DNA from: an uncultured Candidatus Berkelbacteria bacterium
GTDB taxonomy: Bacteria > Patescibacteriota > UBA1384 > XYA2-FULL-43-10 > CAINNR01
Assembly (NCBI GenBank): GCA_903851235.1
Contig: CAINNR010000020.1
Span: forward strand, 1-32,918
Reading direction: 5' to 3'
DNA: 32,918 bases
A program made the position numbers and the translations under genes. The notes beneath the pieces were generated by a model. It saw only the letters and a program-made list of their open reading frames with translations, ran no database searches and had not been told where the DNA came from. This document shows, piece after piece, positions 6,233-13,598 of the stretch (position 1 is its first letter; each line of letters starts with the position of its first letter).

Positions 6233-6565
6233 ATGGAGGTGGTTGCTACGCGAAAGCCGACCTCAAAAAACTGTCCGTTCTGCGGTCGATTTATGCAACT
6301 ATTTTGGTTTGACAAAGATAATCTGGTTATCTCACACGTCAAGTTTCTGACAACAGAGGACCACGTCGCGGTCTTTCATTGCAATTCCTGTGGCGAATAT
6401 GATGGAGAGGATTATACCATCTATTACCAGTGGGAAATTTACAAGGATACGATTGATTTTGACGATCTGCCGGCCGATGAAGCTGCGATAATCAAAAATG
6501 AATTAGCAGAAATGAAGCAAGCTTTTCTGAATCGTCCGTATTTGGCGGTTCCAAACATCTTTTAA
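6233..6565 (+). CDS. Hypothetical zinc-ribbon protein, start uncertain
   Basis: 110 residues in the track frame. CPFC near residue 15 and CNSC near residue 51 form a two-knuckle zinc ribbon. The C-terminal half is acidic and aromatic (YQWEIYKDTIDFDDLPADE). The track ATG 6233 overlaps its own SD (ATGGAGG), and the promoter puts the transcript start at about the same place. The SD GGAGG points to codon ACG 6248 at 8 nt, which is not a usual start. So either translation starts at ACG 6248, or the mRNA is effectively leaderless from ATG 6233. Function unknown. Single-gene unit with terminator. Confidence 0.7.
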   Translation: MEVVATRKPTSKNCPFCGRFMQLFWFDKDNLVISHVKFLTTEDHVAVFHCNSCGEYDGEDYTIYYQWEIYKDTIDFDDLPADEAAIIKNELAEMKQAFLNRPYLAVPNIF

Positions 6566-6595
6566 AGCGATCCAATACCAGGTCGCTATTTTTTT
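6566..6595 (+). terminator. Intrinsic terminator of the 6233 gene
   Basis: Stem AGCGATC/GGTCGCT with an 8-nt loop, then ATTTTTTT. Confidence 0.8.
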
Positions 6596-6600
6596 GTCCA

Positions 6601-6640
6601 AAAAAGCTCGAATTCCGGTTGGAATCGAGCATGTTTTTTA
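6601..6640 (-). terminator. Terminator of the minus-strand 6638-7083 pair
   Basis: Stem GCTCGAATTCC/GGAATCGAGC with loop GGTT, flanked by A6 and T6, so usable in both directions. It converges with the 6566 terminator. Confidence 0.75.
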
Positions 6641-6784
6641 GTCGCCTTTTTTTGAATCCCCCAACTTTGGTTCGGTGCCGACCCAAAAATCTTGGGCAAT
6701 AAGAACAATCACCAGAAGTAAAAGCGCATACTCACGCGTTGTCAACTCGCCGTCAAACCAACCCGGCCACTCCGGCTTTGGCAT
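6638..6784 (-). CDS. Single-TM small membrane peptide, 48 aa
   Basis: Sequence begins MPKPEWPGWFDGELTTREY, followed by one hydrophobic segment (ALLLLVIVLIAQDFWVG) and a short Lys/Asp tail. ATG 6784 lies 9 nt after GGAGG; the longer track ORF starts upstream of the SD. It has no clear promoter of its own and no terminator separates it from the minus-strand gene at 6840-7083, so the two are probably co-transcribed. Family unknown. Confidence 0.65.
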   Translation of the reverse strand: MPKPEWPGWFDGELTTREYALLLLVIVLIAQDFWVGTEPKLGDSKKGD

Positions 6785-6839
6785 TTTCACACGCCTCCGT
6801 TCATTGACAGCTCCAATCAACATAAGCGTATCACCGTTT

Positions 6840-7083
6840 TTAAATCATCGCAAGAATTATCTGAAGTAATTTACTCGGATCCGTTGAACCGGGAGTCGAG
6901 TAGGCGAAATTACAATCAGTTGAATTATTTTGAATGGTGATTTTCAGAGGCGCAAACCGTTGCTTGGTCAAGATGGCCAAAAGTCCACCAGCAGAAGCAA
7001 ACAATAAGGCTGAAAAGTGCAAAAATTTCCCCGAACTCAACACTGCCGATTCCGTTTTTGTCTCGCCATAACCGTGTGAGCAC
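6840..7083 (-). CDS. Small membrane protein, apparently frameshifted
   Basis: Promoter and SD point to GTG 7083 (7 nt after GAGGAGG). That frame reads VLTRLWRDKNGIGSVEFGEI and then stops at 6925 after 52 residues. The track frame continues instead as ALLFASAGGLLAILTKQRF and runs to 6840, with protein-like composition, but has no start after the SD. Removing one base in the T5 run near 7022 would join both halves into one 80-residue protein with one TM segment. This may be a real mutation, a sequencing error or, less likely, programmed +1 shifting. If unshifted, the gene is 6925-7083. Confidence 0.45.
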
Positions 7084-7118
7084 TTTCGCTCCTCCTCGCT
7101 TCTATTTTGCAACTTGCG

Positions 7119-7132
7119 AAGAATATACCAAA
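7119..7132 (-). promoter_or_regulatory. Extended -10 promoter of the 7083 gene
   Basis: Minus strand reads TTTGGTATATTCTT, the same extended -10 type as in array A. No clear -35. Confidence 0.55.
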
Positions 7133-7177
7133 TCTCGGATATAATTTAAAGCGTTCTATTCATAATCGAAAAAAATT

Positions 7178-7186
7178 TGTTATAAT
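7178..7186 (+). promoter_or_regulatory. Extended -10 promoter giving a leaderless ABC ATPase mRNA
   Basis: TGTTATAAT. The expected transcript start (about 7192-7194) is within a few bases of ATG 7197. Confidence 0.65.
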
Positions 7187-7196
7187 AAGAACAGAA

Positions 7197-8111
7197 ATGG
7201 CAAAAGTAATTTCGGTCAAAAATTTGGTTAAAAAATATGGCAAATTAATCGCCGTCAACGGTATCTCTTTTGATGTCGGGCAGGGCGAAATTTTTGGTTT
7301 GCTTGGTGAAAATGGTGCTGGAAAAACCACGACATTGGAAATGATTGAGGGTTTGCGAACACCGACATCCGGTAGCATTGAAGTTCTAAATTGTGATATT
7401 GTCGAACGCCGCGACGCAGTCAAAGAACGAATTGGTGTTCAGTTACAATCATCGGCCTACTATCAATTTTTGACACTTAGGGAAATACTTGAACTTTTTG
7501 CCAGTTTTTATGCAAAAAATATCTCTGCTCAAAAACTTTTAAAACTGGTTGATTTGGAGCATAAGTCCGGCAGCCTGATTGGTAATCTCTCCGGTGGCCA
7601 GCGACAACGATTTTCAATTGTTGCCAGTTTGGTAAATGATCCTGAGGTGGTGTTTTTAGATGAGCCGACGACCGGGCTTGACCCGATCGCTCGGAGAAAT
7701 CTTTGGGATCTAATTATAAAAATTAAAGATCAGGGTAAAACCATCATCTTAACCACTCACTATATGGAGGAGGCGGAGATTCTCTGCGATCGCGTGGCGA
7801 TTATGGAAATGGGAAAAATTTTAGTTATGGACGAAACTCATAAGCTGGTTGAAAAATCTAAATTTCCGTACACAATCACTTTTATCGATAAAAAAATCAG
7901 CGAAAAAAAATTAAATGAATTAAAAAAATATGCTGAAGTTGGAAATGTTTTTGGCAAAGAAAGTAAATACTTCTTAAAAATAAAGAATCAAGCGGCAATG
8001 ACCGACGTGTTAAAATTGGTTCAGGCAATCAATCCAGAGAGTTTAACTGTTGGCCGCGCGACGTTGGAAGATTTATTTATCGAATTGACCGGGAAACAAA
8101 TAGAGGAATAA
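7197..8111 (+). CDS. ABC transporter ATP-binding protein, DrrA/CcmA-like
   Basis: 304 residues. Walker A GENGAGKTT (about 37-45), signature LSGGQ (131-135), Walker B VVFLDEP (151-157), D-loop GLDP and H-loop TTH (H188) are all intact. After the ATPase core comes a C-terminal regulatory region of about 90 residues, typical of ATPases that pair with ABC-2 permeases for drug, lipid or polysaccharide export. Start chosen at ATG 7197; the track start 7107 lies upstream of the promoter. No SD, so probably leaderless. The permease gene follows 97 bp downstream on the same strand. Substrate cannot be told. Confidence 0.93.
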   Translation: MAKVISVKNLVKKYGKLIAVNGISFDVGQGEIFGLLGENGAGKTTTLEMIEGLRTPTSGSIEVLNCDIVERRDAVKERIGVQLQSSAYYQFLTLREILELFASFYAKNISAQKLLKLVDLEHKSGSLIGNLSGGQRQRFSIVASLVNDPEVVFLDEPTTGLDPIARRNLWDLIIKIKDQGKTIILTTHYMEEAEILCDRVAIMEMGKILVMDETHKLVEKSKFPYTITFIDKKISEKKLNELKKYAEVGNVFGKESKYFLKIKNQAAMTDVLKLVQAINPESLTVGRATLEDLFIELTGKQIEE

Positions 8112-8190
8112 TCAGTAGGAATGGATGACAAATGAAACTGATGGTGAACAGCGAATCAATCCGTCATTGGCTATTAGTAACATCAGTTAT
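8106..8190 (+). repeat. Intergenic repeat, copy 1
   Basis: About 80 bp similar to 11840-11915: both start at the stop codon of the upstream gene (AATAAT), contain GATGAC, and share GCGAATC, CGTCATT and ATTAGTAA in the same order. Each lies just before the SD of a membrane protein gene. Confidence 0.55.
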
Positions 8191-8208
8191 CCTCCCCAGG
8201 AGAAAATA

Positions 8209-9285
8209 ATGTGGAAACTTTTTACATCTGATTTGAAAATGCTGGCAAGAAATCGTCAGTCGCTTTTTTGGGTTTTATTTTTCCCACTGATGTTTACTTT
8301 TATTTTTGGCTTGTTCTTCGGCAAAAATAATACTATTGGTACTATCGCCGTTGTCAATAAATCCAACAGTCAACTTGCAATCGGAGTCGCATCAGCGCTG
8401 GACAAATCTAACATCTTCAAAATTCAAAACGAGGATGATTTAAACAGTGCGAAAAATGATATTAAAAAGGGAAAAATTTCGGCGGCGGTATTTATTCCTG
8501 AAAGCTTTGGCGCTCTATCACCGACTTCATCGAAACAAATTGAAATTGTCTATGATCCTGGCAGCCAAATATACAGTAGTTTGTCCGGCGTTATTGGCCA
8601 ATATCTTACGGTTGTAAACTACCAACTTCAAAATTCAAAGCCAATATTTTCTTCTACTCTCGAGCCGGTGACTGATCGAGAGTTAACTTACTTCGATTTT
8701 GTTCTTGCCGGCGTTTTGGGCTTAGCGCTAATGCAGTCATCAGTCATCGGCATTGGCGTATCGATGGCAAAATATCGCGAAGACAAAATTTTAAAACGAA
8801 TCACCACGACGCCGGTCAAAAGTTGGAAATTTATCTTGGCCGAAGTTTTGTCGCGTCTGATTATCAACCTAATCCAAATCGCCATTATCCTTTTGGTTGG
8901 CAAATTCATTTTTGGCGCTCATATCTATGGTAATATTTTCCTTATTATTCCAATCGCACTGTCCGGCGCATTTCTTTTCCAGCTGATCGGTTTTGTTGTC
9001 GCGTCATTTTCCAAAACCGCCGATGCGGCGCAAGGTATGGCGACAGCAATTACAATTCCGATGATGTTTTTGGCAGGCGTTTTTTTCCCAATCGACTCGT
9101 TACCAAAGTGGCTTTATTCCATAGTCCAATATTTGCCGTTAGCGCCACTGTTGCGCATCATTCGCGGAGTAATGCTGGAAGGAACGTCACCATTTTTCGA
9201 GCCGAAAAATTCCATCATTCTTGTCAGCTGGATCATTGCCGCGCTTCTGGTTTCAATTTACAAATTCAAGTTGTCTGATGAATAA
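8209..9285 (+). CDS. ABC-2 type transporter permease
   Basis: 358 residues. One N-terminal TM (about 23-41, FWVLFFPLMFTFIFGLFFG), then an extracytoplasmic domain of about 130 residues, then five TM helices in the C-terminal half, with a typical ABC-2 motif region (FLAGVFFPIDSLPKWL, YLPLAPLLRIIRGVMLEG). It forms the membrane half of an exporter with the 7197 ATPase. ATG 8209 follows AGGAGA at 5 nt. The longer track ORF (8125) begins within the intergenic repeat and is rejected. No terminator is evident directly after it. Confidence 0.92.
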   Translation: MWKLFTSDLKMLARNRQSLFWVLFFPLMFTFIFGLFFGKNNTIGTIAVVNKSNSQLAIGVASALDKSNIFKIQNEDDLNSAKNDIKKGKISAAVFIPESFGALSPTSSKQIEIVYDPGSQIYSSLSGVIGQYLTVVNYQLQNSKPIFSSTLEPVTDRELTYFDFVLAGVLGLALMQSSVIGIGVSMAKYREDKILKRITTTPVKSWKFILAEVLSRLIINLIQIAIILLVGKFIFGAHIYGNIFLIIPIALSGAFLFQLIGFVVASFSKTADAAQGMATAITIPMMFLAGVFFPIDSLPKWLYSIVQYLPLAPLLRIIRGVMLEGTSPFFEPKNSIILVSWIIAALLVSIYKFKLSDE

Positions 9286-9310
9286 AAATACAAGAATCTG
9301 TTGTGCGGAT

Positions 9311-9339
9311 TTGACATGGATAAAATATCTTTTTATAAT
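9311..9339 (+). promoter_or_regulatory. Perfect consensus sigma-70-type promoter
   Basis: TTGACA, exactly 17 nt, TATAAT. It drives the two tiny membrane genes at 9376 and 9575. Confidence 0.9.
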
Positions 9340-9375
9340 TGAGTCAAACAGTAATCTTTAATCGAGGAGGAAAAA

Positions 9376-9543
9376 ATGAAGAGCAAAAGTTTGGCGATGG
9401 TACTCTTTTGGGCATCGGTAATCGCTGTGGTTTTGGCATTATTGGACGCAGTTTCGGTCGGCGTTTGGCTTTCGGCTTCGACTTGGTTGGTAACCGCCGC
9501 CGTTCTCGGTATTTGGGCGATTTTTTCCGACGACAAGAAATAA
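9376..9543 (+). CDS. Two-TM membrane peptide, 55 aa
   Basis: Not in the ORF track because it is short. It begins MKSKSLAMVLFWASVIAVVL and ends IWAIFSDDKK. Two hydrophobic helices (about 6-30 and 36-50) form a hairpin with a short Ser/Trp turn. ATG 9376 follows GAGGAGG at 5 nt. The perfect promoter and SD make it convincing despite its size. The charged SDDKK tail resembles SDSKE at the end of the next product, suggesting related peptides. The track frames 9339-9566 and 9333-9536 are shadows. Confidence 0.75.
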   Translation: MKSKSLAMVLFWASVIAVVLALLDAVSVGVWLSASTWLVTAAVLGIWAIFSDDKK

Positions 9544-9574
9544 TAGTATTATTTTATTTCAAATAGGAGGACAA

Positions 9575-9748
9575 ATGTCTCGAATTACTTTGGGGATTGT
9601 TGGTGTCCTTTTGGCGGTTATGGGAATTTGGTCATTGATTCCGGCGTGGAGAATATCCGGCGCCGTTGTTCCAGCCTGGCACTCATGGTCAGACATCATC
9701 GTTGGTGTGATTGTTTTAATCATCGCCATCTCCGATTCGAAAGAGTAA
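9575..9748 (+). CDS. Two-TM membrane peptide, 57 aa
   Basis: Not in the ORF track. It begins MSRITLGIVGVLLAVMGIWS and ends IAISDSKE. Two hydrophobic segments (about 4-23 and 40-52) are separated by a Trp-rich turn. ATG 9575 follows AGGAGG at 5 nt. It is 31 bp after the 9543 stop and shares its promoter. Topology and tail resemble its neighbour, so the pair may come from an old duplication. Function unknown. The track ORF 9628-9852 is a shadow. Confidence 0.75.
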   Translation: MSRITLGIVGVLLAVMGIWSLIPAWRISGAVVPAWHSWSDIIVGVIVLIIAISDSKE

Positions 9749-9765
9749 GCAAATTACGCATTCTT

Positions 9766-9798
9766 AAAAAACGGCTTGATATTTCAGGTCGTTTTTTT
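9766..9798 (+). terminator. Intrinsic terminator of the 9376-9748 pair
   Basis: Stem ACGGCTTGA/TCAGGTCGT, loop TATT, flanked by A5 and T6. Confidence 0.85.
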
Positions 9799-9807
9799 GT
9801 GCGGAAT

Positions 9808-9836
9808 TTAACAAAGATTAGGAAATGTTATATGAT
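9808..9836 (+). promoter_or_regulatory. Promoter of the 9869 gene
   Basis: TTAACA, 17 nt, TATGAT. Confidence 0.6.
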
Positions 9837-9868
9837 TGCGTTGTGTAAATAATTAACTAGGAGGAAAA

Positions 9869-10414
9869 ATGGGAGAAAAAATAAATTACACTCCACCGGA
9901 GGCTGTCGAAGATATTGATTTGGCGCGCAAAATGGCAGAGGCAGAAGTGCCTAGCCGCCAAGATGCTGCTGCTATAAGGAGGGGAGGGAGTGGTTATGAA
10001 TCGGAAAAAGCAACACAACAGAGAGAAGAAAGAGCACAACAACGTGACAAAATTGCTACACAACTTGCCGAAGATGTTGAGATGGGCGAGGAAGGCATTA
10101 AAAAGGAAGTCGAGGGGCTGAAGGCGGAGATCGCCAATCTTAGTGGTTTGCACATGGTGTCTGTTACTGGACACACCCCCGGAGTTATAATGGCTCTTCA
10201 CACAGAGCTCGGAGTTGATGTGAATCATGCCGTACTTAAGACCCAAAAACCGACAATGACCAGAGATGGTGTCGCTGGTTCGATTGATATTAGTATTTAT
10301 CCGACAAATGTACCAGAAAAATACTGTATAATTTCCTTTCGTGATAACGAAATGTCAGAACGTTATTTTAATATGCGCAACCCCAGTGAAGACATTAAAG
10401 GTGTTGCCTTGTAA
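9869..10414 (+). CDS. Hypothetical coiled-coil protein, 181 aa
   Basis: Unrecognised. Residues about 15-95 are charged and helical (EKATQQREERAQQRDKIATQ), probably a coiled coil. Residues about 95-181 look like a small globular alpha/beta domain (VSVTGHTPGVIMALHTELGV, then VPEKYCIISFRDNEMSERYF). No signal peptide or TM. ATG 9869 follows AGGAGG at 4 nt. Single-gene unit with its own promoter; no clear plus-strand terminator follows. Confidence 0.75.
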   Translation: MGEKINYTPPEAVEDIDLARKMAEAEVPSRQDAAAIRRGGSGYESEKATQQREERAQQRDKIATQLAEDVEMGEEGIKKEVEGLKAEIANLSGLHMVSVTGHTPGVIMALHTELGVDVNHAVLKTQKPTMTRDGVAGSIDISIYPTNVPEKYCIISFRDNEMSERYFNMRNPSEDIKGVAL

Positions 10415-10467
10415 ACCGGGCGAAGAGCATTACCATCAGCCACTATTTCGTAGTATCTGGACAACAG

Positions 10468-10529
10468 ACAAAAAAACCGCTAACTATTTAAATTACCATA
10501 AACCCCTAAACTAGCAATACGGTTTTATG
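10468..10529 (-). terminator. Probable terminator of the minus-strand 10557 gene
   Basis: On the minus strand, arms AAACCG and CGGTTT enclose a long imperfect hairpin, followed by TTTTTTTG. The stem is interrupted, so confidence is moderate. Confidence 0.45.
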
Positions 10530-10556
10530 GGAGGATGTTTTTATTGAGGAATTTTA

Positions 10557-11120
10557 TCAATCAAATTTTAAGGCCTTGGTATATTTTTGAATTAAGTCAT
10601 TGACTGATTTATTGTAAAGTTTTGCGGCGAAATCGGCTTCCGATAAATTATTTGCTGCAACAGTTCGTGATTCTATTGACTGAATTCCGACATCGCCGAT
10701 TAATTTTTTGCTCGCTAAATCAAAAGCGATTGATTGGATTGTTAACGGAACGCCGGACAGATAATTTTCAATTGTAGCCGGTAATTTTCGCCGTTTGATC
10801 GAGGCGATATTATTGATCGGAATCAAATCCATTTCAATTTTTGAGTTACTGATTTTGGAATTGCCAAAATTGTTTGTTTTTGCCGTCCAACCGGTTGGCA
10901 AATTTGGAATCAAAATTTTTTCAACAATAAAATCAAAATCTGCTTTTGGAGTGGGGGAATTATAAATTAGGTGGCAAATTGTTCGGAAAACCATTCCGCC
11001 GACAAGCCAAATTTTTCCCTCGGAGCTATTTCTGACAATTTTTATCGCGTCGTGAAAATCTGCTAGATTAAATAGATATTCAGAGCAGATTTTTTGGTAG
11101 ACTTTTCGTTGATTTTCCAT
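10557..11120 (-). CDS. Nucleotidyltransferase-fold protein, 187 aa
   Basis: IWLVGGMVFRTICHLI followed by PKADFDFIVE is the Gly-Gly plus DxD layout of the Pol-beta/CCA-type nucleotidyltransferase fold. D (ADFDF) would bind the metal, and a third acidic residue may be EMDLIPI. The C-terminal part is helical (SEADFAAKLYNKSVNDLIQK). It is far too short for a tRNA CCA transferase, so the substrate is unknown. There is no SD before ATG 11120 and the leader is AT-rich. It is transcribed away from the exonuclease gene at 11200, with 79 bp between the start codons. Confidence 0.65.
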   Translation of the reverse strand: MENQRKVYQKICSEYLFNLADFHDAIKIVRNSSEGKIWLVGGMVFRTICHLIYNSPTPKADFDFIVEKILIPNLPTGWTAKTNNFGNSKISNSKIEMDLIPINNIASIKRRKLPATIENYLSGVPLTIQSIAFDLASKKLIGDVGIQSIESRTVAANNLSEADFAAKLYNKSVNDLIQKYTKALKFD

Positions 11121-11161
11121 AAAAATAATTTTTGACTTTTACTTTTAGTGTCACCATGCTA

Positions 11162-11167
11162 TATAAT
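11162..11167 (+). promoter_or_regulatory. -10 element of the exonuclease gene
   Basis: TATAAT with no convincing -35. It predicts a leader of about 26 nt without an SD. Confidence 0.5.
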
Positions 11168-11199
11168 ATCATTGTCAACGAAAATATAAAAAACTAATT

Positions 11200-11847
11200 A
11201 TGAAAAAATTATTTCTGGACATTGAAACATTACCGGCATCGGGCGAACAGATGGCGATAGTTAAAGATCTTTTTGAAGATTTTAAAAAGAAGAAAAAGCC
11301 GGATTCTTCGACTTCACTCAGGATGGCACCGTTTAAAGATGACAATTCATCTTTCGACGGATTTTTCCGTGGCACATCCTTTTCCGGCGATTTCGGTCGG
11401 ATCTTTTGTATCGGTTATGCCGTTGACGACCAGTCAACTGAGTGCCTGACCGGCGGCGAAAAAGAGATGCTGGAGAAGTTCTGGCAAATTGCAAAAGATG
11501 TCGGCGTATTTATCGGTCACAACGTGATGGATTTTGATATGCGATTTATTTATAAGCGATCAATTATTCTCGGTGTCCGACCAACACAAGATCTGTCATT
11601 TGCCAGGTACCGCAATAATCCGATTTTTGATACAATGAGAGAGTGGGAAAAGTGGGGGAGCAATGGCGTCAGTCTGCACAAATTGGCGCTGGCGCTAGGT
11701 TTGGAATCATCGAAGTCCGGCGGGATTGATGGTTCACAGGTTTATGATTTTTTCCTTGCCGGAAAAACCGAGGAGATTTGTGACTACTGTAAACGTGATG
11801 TCGAAGTCACAAGAAAAATTTACAAAAGAATGACATTTAATAATTAA
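11200..11847 (+). CDS. Predicted 3'-5' exonuclease, PolB exonuclease-like (DEDD)
   Basis: 215 residues with the three DEDD exonuclease motifs: Exo I LFLDIET (D7, E9), Exo II GHNVMDFDM (D111/D113) and Exo III YCKRDVEVT (Y196, D200). GRIFCIGYAVDD also fits the family of small stand-alone exonucleases related to PolB proofreading domains. The likely role is trimming of DNA 3' ends. Residues about 34-42 (PDSSTSLRM) are encoded by a known type of dispersed palindromic repeat and are probably a dispensable insertion between Exo I and the next strand. No SD precedes ATG 11200. Confidence 0.85.
   Translation: MKKLFLDIETLPASGEQMAIVKDLFEDFKKKKKPDSSTSLRMAPFKDDNSSFDGFFRGTSFSGDFGRIFCIGYAVDDQSTECLTGGEKEMLEKFWQIAKDVGVFIGHNVMDFDMRFIYKRSIILGVRPTQDLSFARYRNNPIFDTMREWEKWGSNGVSLHKLALALGLESSKSGGIDGSQVYDFFLAGKTEEICDYCKRDVEVTRKIYKRMTFNN
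11301..11327. repeat. Dispersed short repeat inserted in-frame in the exonuclease gene
   Basis: GGATTCTTCGACTTCACTCA continuing into GGATG. This is close to the CTTCGACTtCgCTCAGGATG-type repeats that occur in many bacterial genomes, usually between genes. On the minus strand it reads as ILSEVEES, a common false ORF of this repeat. Confidence 0.6.
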
Positions 11848-11915
11848 CAAGAAGTAGATGACGGATAAACCAATAGCAAATAGCGAATCGATTCGTCATT
11901 AGCCATTAGTAATTG
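11840..11915 (+). repeat. Intergenic repeat, copy 2
   Basis: Matches 8106-8190 over about 75 bp (AATAAT, GATGAC, GCGAATC, CGTCATT, ATTAGTAA). Sits just upstream of the SD of the 11932 gene. Confidence 0.55.
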
Positions 11916-11931
11916 TGATAAGGAGAATACC

Positions 11932-12111
11932 ATGTTTGCAGGATTGATGATTTTGCTTGTCGGAGTTGTTTTTTTGCTACAAAATTTGGGTTACATTGGT
12001 GGAAACGTCTGGGGAATCATTTGGCCGGCACTCATAATTCTCGTTGGACTTTCAATGTTGATGCGGCCGAAACTTCGTGGACATTGGTTCGAGGCGAAAA
12101 ACAAAAAATAA
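11932..12111 (+). CDS. DUF5668-like two-TM membrane peptide, 59 aa
   Basis: Too short for the track. It begins MFAGLMILLVGVVFLLQNLG, followed by NVWGIIWPALIILVGLSML and a basic tail. The FLLQNLG...WPALIILVG pattern is that of the LiaI/LiaF-like TM module (DUF5668), found in small envelope-stress or membrane proteins. ATG 11932 follows AAGGAG at 6 nt. First of four same-strand genes to 14087; the next starts 12 bp after this stop. Confidence 0.8.
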   Translation: MFAGLMILLVGVVFLLQNLGYIGGNVWGIIWPALIILVGLSMLMRPKLRGHWFEAKNKK

Positions 12112-12123
12112 TTGGGGGCGAAA

Positions 12124-12963
12124 ATGAAATTTCTGGCCTGGTTGCTTGCAATCATAGTTTTTTTTAGCAGTTTTTTTGTTGGTTTTGCCTACAATCTCCA
12201 TCAAACGTTTTTAACGCCGGAGAATACCAAACAGGCACTGACAAAAGTTGATTTTTACAGCCAAATTAAGTCGGTGTTAAAGAAAGATTTTTTTGACGCT
12301 GCAGCATCAAGTGATGGAAGTGCGACAAAAATTATCAACGCCAGCATTGGGCAATTTGACTTTCAACCGATGATTGAAAACCTAATCTCTGATTTTTACA
12401 TCGGTTTAAAACAAAAAAACGCTTTCGCTCTAAACATCGATTTAACCGGTTTTAAAAACGTTTTCATTTCAAATTTGTTGCCAACAACCAATAAAGAATC
12501 GGCCGAGGAATTGGCAACCGCAGTTCCGGATAGCTGGCAAGTTGATCTGTCCGGTTACAAATCGTCTATTGCAGTAGTTAAATTTATGTATGTTGACTAT
12601 ATATGGATTTTAATCGTTTACGGAATAGCGGTATTTCTCTTTCTGCTCTTTTGCCTTTTGAATTCGGTAAAATATTTAAAATTATTTTTTTGGACATTCT
12701 TAATTGTCGGTCTTTTGTTACTTCTGCAAATGTTTTTTTGGAAAGTGGTAAATCTTTCGCCATTTTTGGCATTGATTGAATCGCAGGGAAACAGCGGTTT
12801 GGTAATTTTGCTTGAAAACATTGTGTCGTATTTTAAACTTCAAACAACTCAACTTTTGCTTTGGGAATCGATTTATTTAATCGCGCTGTCAATTATCGGT
12901 TTAATCGTCGTTTCTCTAATCCCGACAAAAATTGTCAATGTGCCATTACACGAAAACAAATAG
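12124..12963 (+). CDS. Hypothetical membrane protein with large external domain, 279 aa
   Basis: One N-terminal TM (about 4-25), then about 120 residues with no hydrophobic segment, probably outside the cell, then three to four TM helices from about 155 on (IWILIVYGIAVFLFLLFCLL and others). The family is not recognised. ATG 12124 is preferred to the track TTG 12112, since GGGGGCG precedes it, though the SD is weak. Part of the four-gene cluster 11932-14087; gaps are 12, 18 and 8 bp. The next two products also have one N-terminal TM followed by a soluble domain, so the cluster looks envelope-related. Confidence 0.75.
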   Translation: MKFLAWLLAIIVFFSSFFVGFAYNLHQTFLTPENTKQALTKVDFYSQIKSVLKKDFFDAAASSDGSATKIINASIGQFDFQPMIENLISDFYIGLKQKNAFALNIDLTGFKNVFISNLLPTTNKESAEELATAVPDSWQVDLSGYKSSIAVVKFMYVDYIWILIVYGIAVFLFLLFCLLNSVKYLKLFFWTFLIVGLLLLLQMFFWKVVNLSPFLALIESQGNSGLVILLENIVSYFKLQTTQLLLWESIYLIALSIIGLIVVSLIPTKIVNVPLHENK

Positions 12964-12981
12964 TTTTTTGCCTTCAAAAAT

Positions 12982-13590
12982 ATGAAAAGAAAATTGGCAA
13001 AAATTGGATATTTTCTGCTTGCAATTATTGTCATTGGCGCAATCGGAGTTTTTTTGTCCCGCTCGAAAATATTCGCCTCCGATCTTGGTGGTGGTGACCA
13101 ACAGGTTATTAATTTAGGTGGAAGTTTTGGTCAGAGAACCGTTAGGGTAAATATTAACGCCGGTCAAGGAAAAATTGAAATTGAAAAAAATCTATTTACC
13201 GATTGTAATTCGAATCTTGTTGGATTTCAGGACGAAGCCAAAATTAGAGGGACGATTTCAGTGAGTTCAGGTGATAAAGCGGTTGAAATTACTGCCGCTG
13301 TTGGGGCTCATTCTGAAAATCGTCAGTATTTCACAATCGATAAGAATTTTTGCCCGCAACCGCTAGCTTTTGTAAAAGATGGCGCGATTAGTTATAATAT
13401 TTATAGCGATGAACCTAATTTTTTACTTCAGGATTTTAATGACGATGGTAGCACTGACATTGCCGCAGAGTATCGCAACTACGATCTGAATCCGATTGTC
13501 GATGGAACGAGAGATATTTATTTTTTTGATCCAAAAACGAATCAATTTATGTTTAGCCAGACGGAAAATTTTCAATATTCAACAAATTAA
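12982..13590 (+). CDS. Membrane-anchored secreted protein, 202 aa
   Basis: N-terminal signal anchor (about 8-27, YFLLAIIVIGAIGVFLS). The rest is beta-rich and extracytoplasmic. DFNDDGSTDIAAEYRNYD is like the Ca-binding DxNxDGxxD loop of FG-GAP and VCBS-type repeats, here as a single copy. Two Cys (about 72 and 123) could form a disulfide. No SD is visible before ATG 12982, so it may depend on translation of the upstream gene. Function unknown. Confidence 0.75.
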   Translation: MKRKLAKIGYFLLAIIVIGAIGVFLSRSKIFASDLGGGDQQVINLGGSFGQRTVRVNINAGQGKIEIEKNLFTDCNSNLVGFQDEAKIRGTISVSSGDKAVEITAAVGAHSENRQYFTIDKNFCPQPLAFVKDGAISYNIYSDEPNFLLQDFNDDGSTDIAAEYRNYDLNPIVDGTRDIYFFDPKTNQFMFSQTENFQYSTN

Positions 13591-13598
13591 TATACAAA

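Noticed and set aside
11175-11375. Minus-strand ORF containing ILSEVEESGFFFF
   Set aside because: It is the known false translation of the dispersed repeat lying inside the exonuclease gene.
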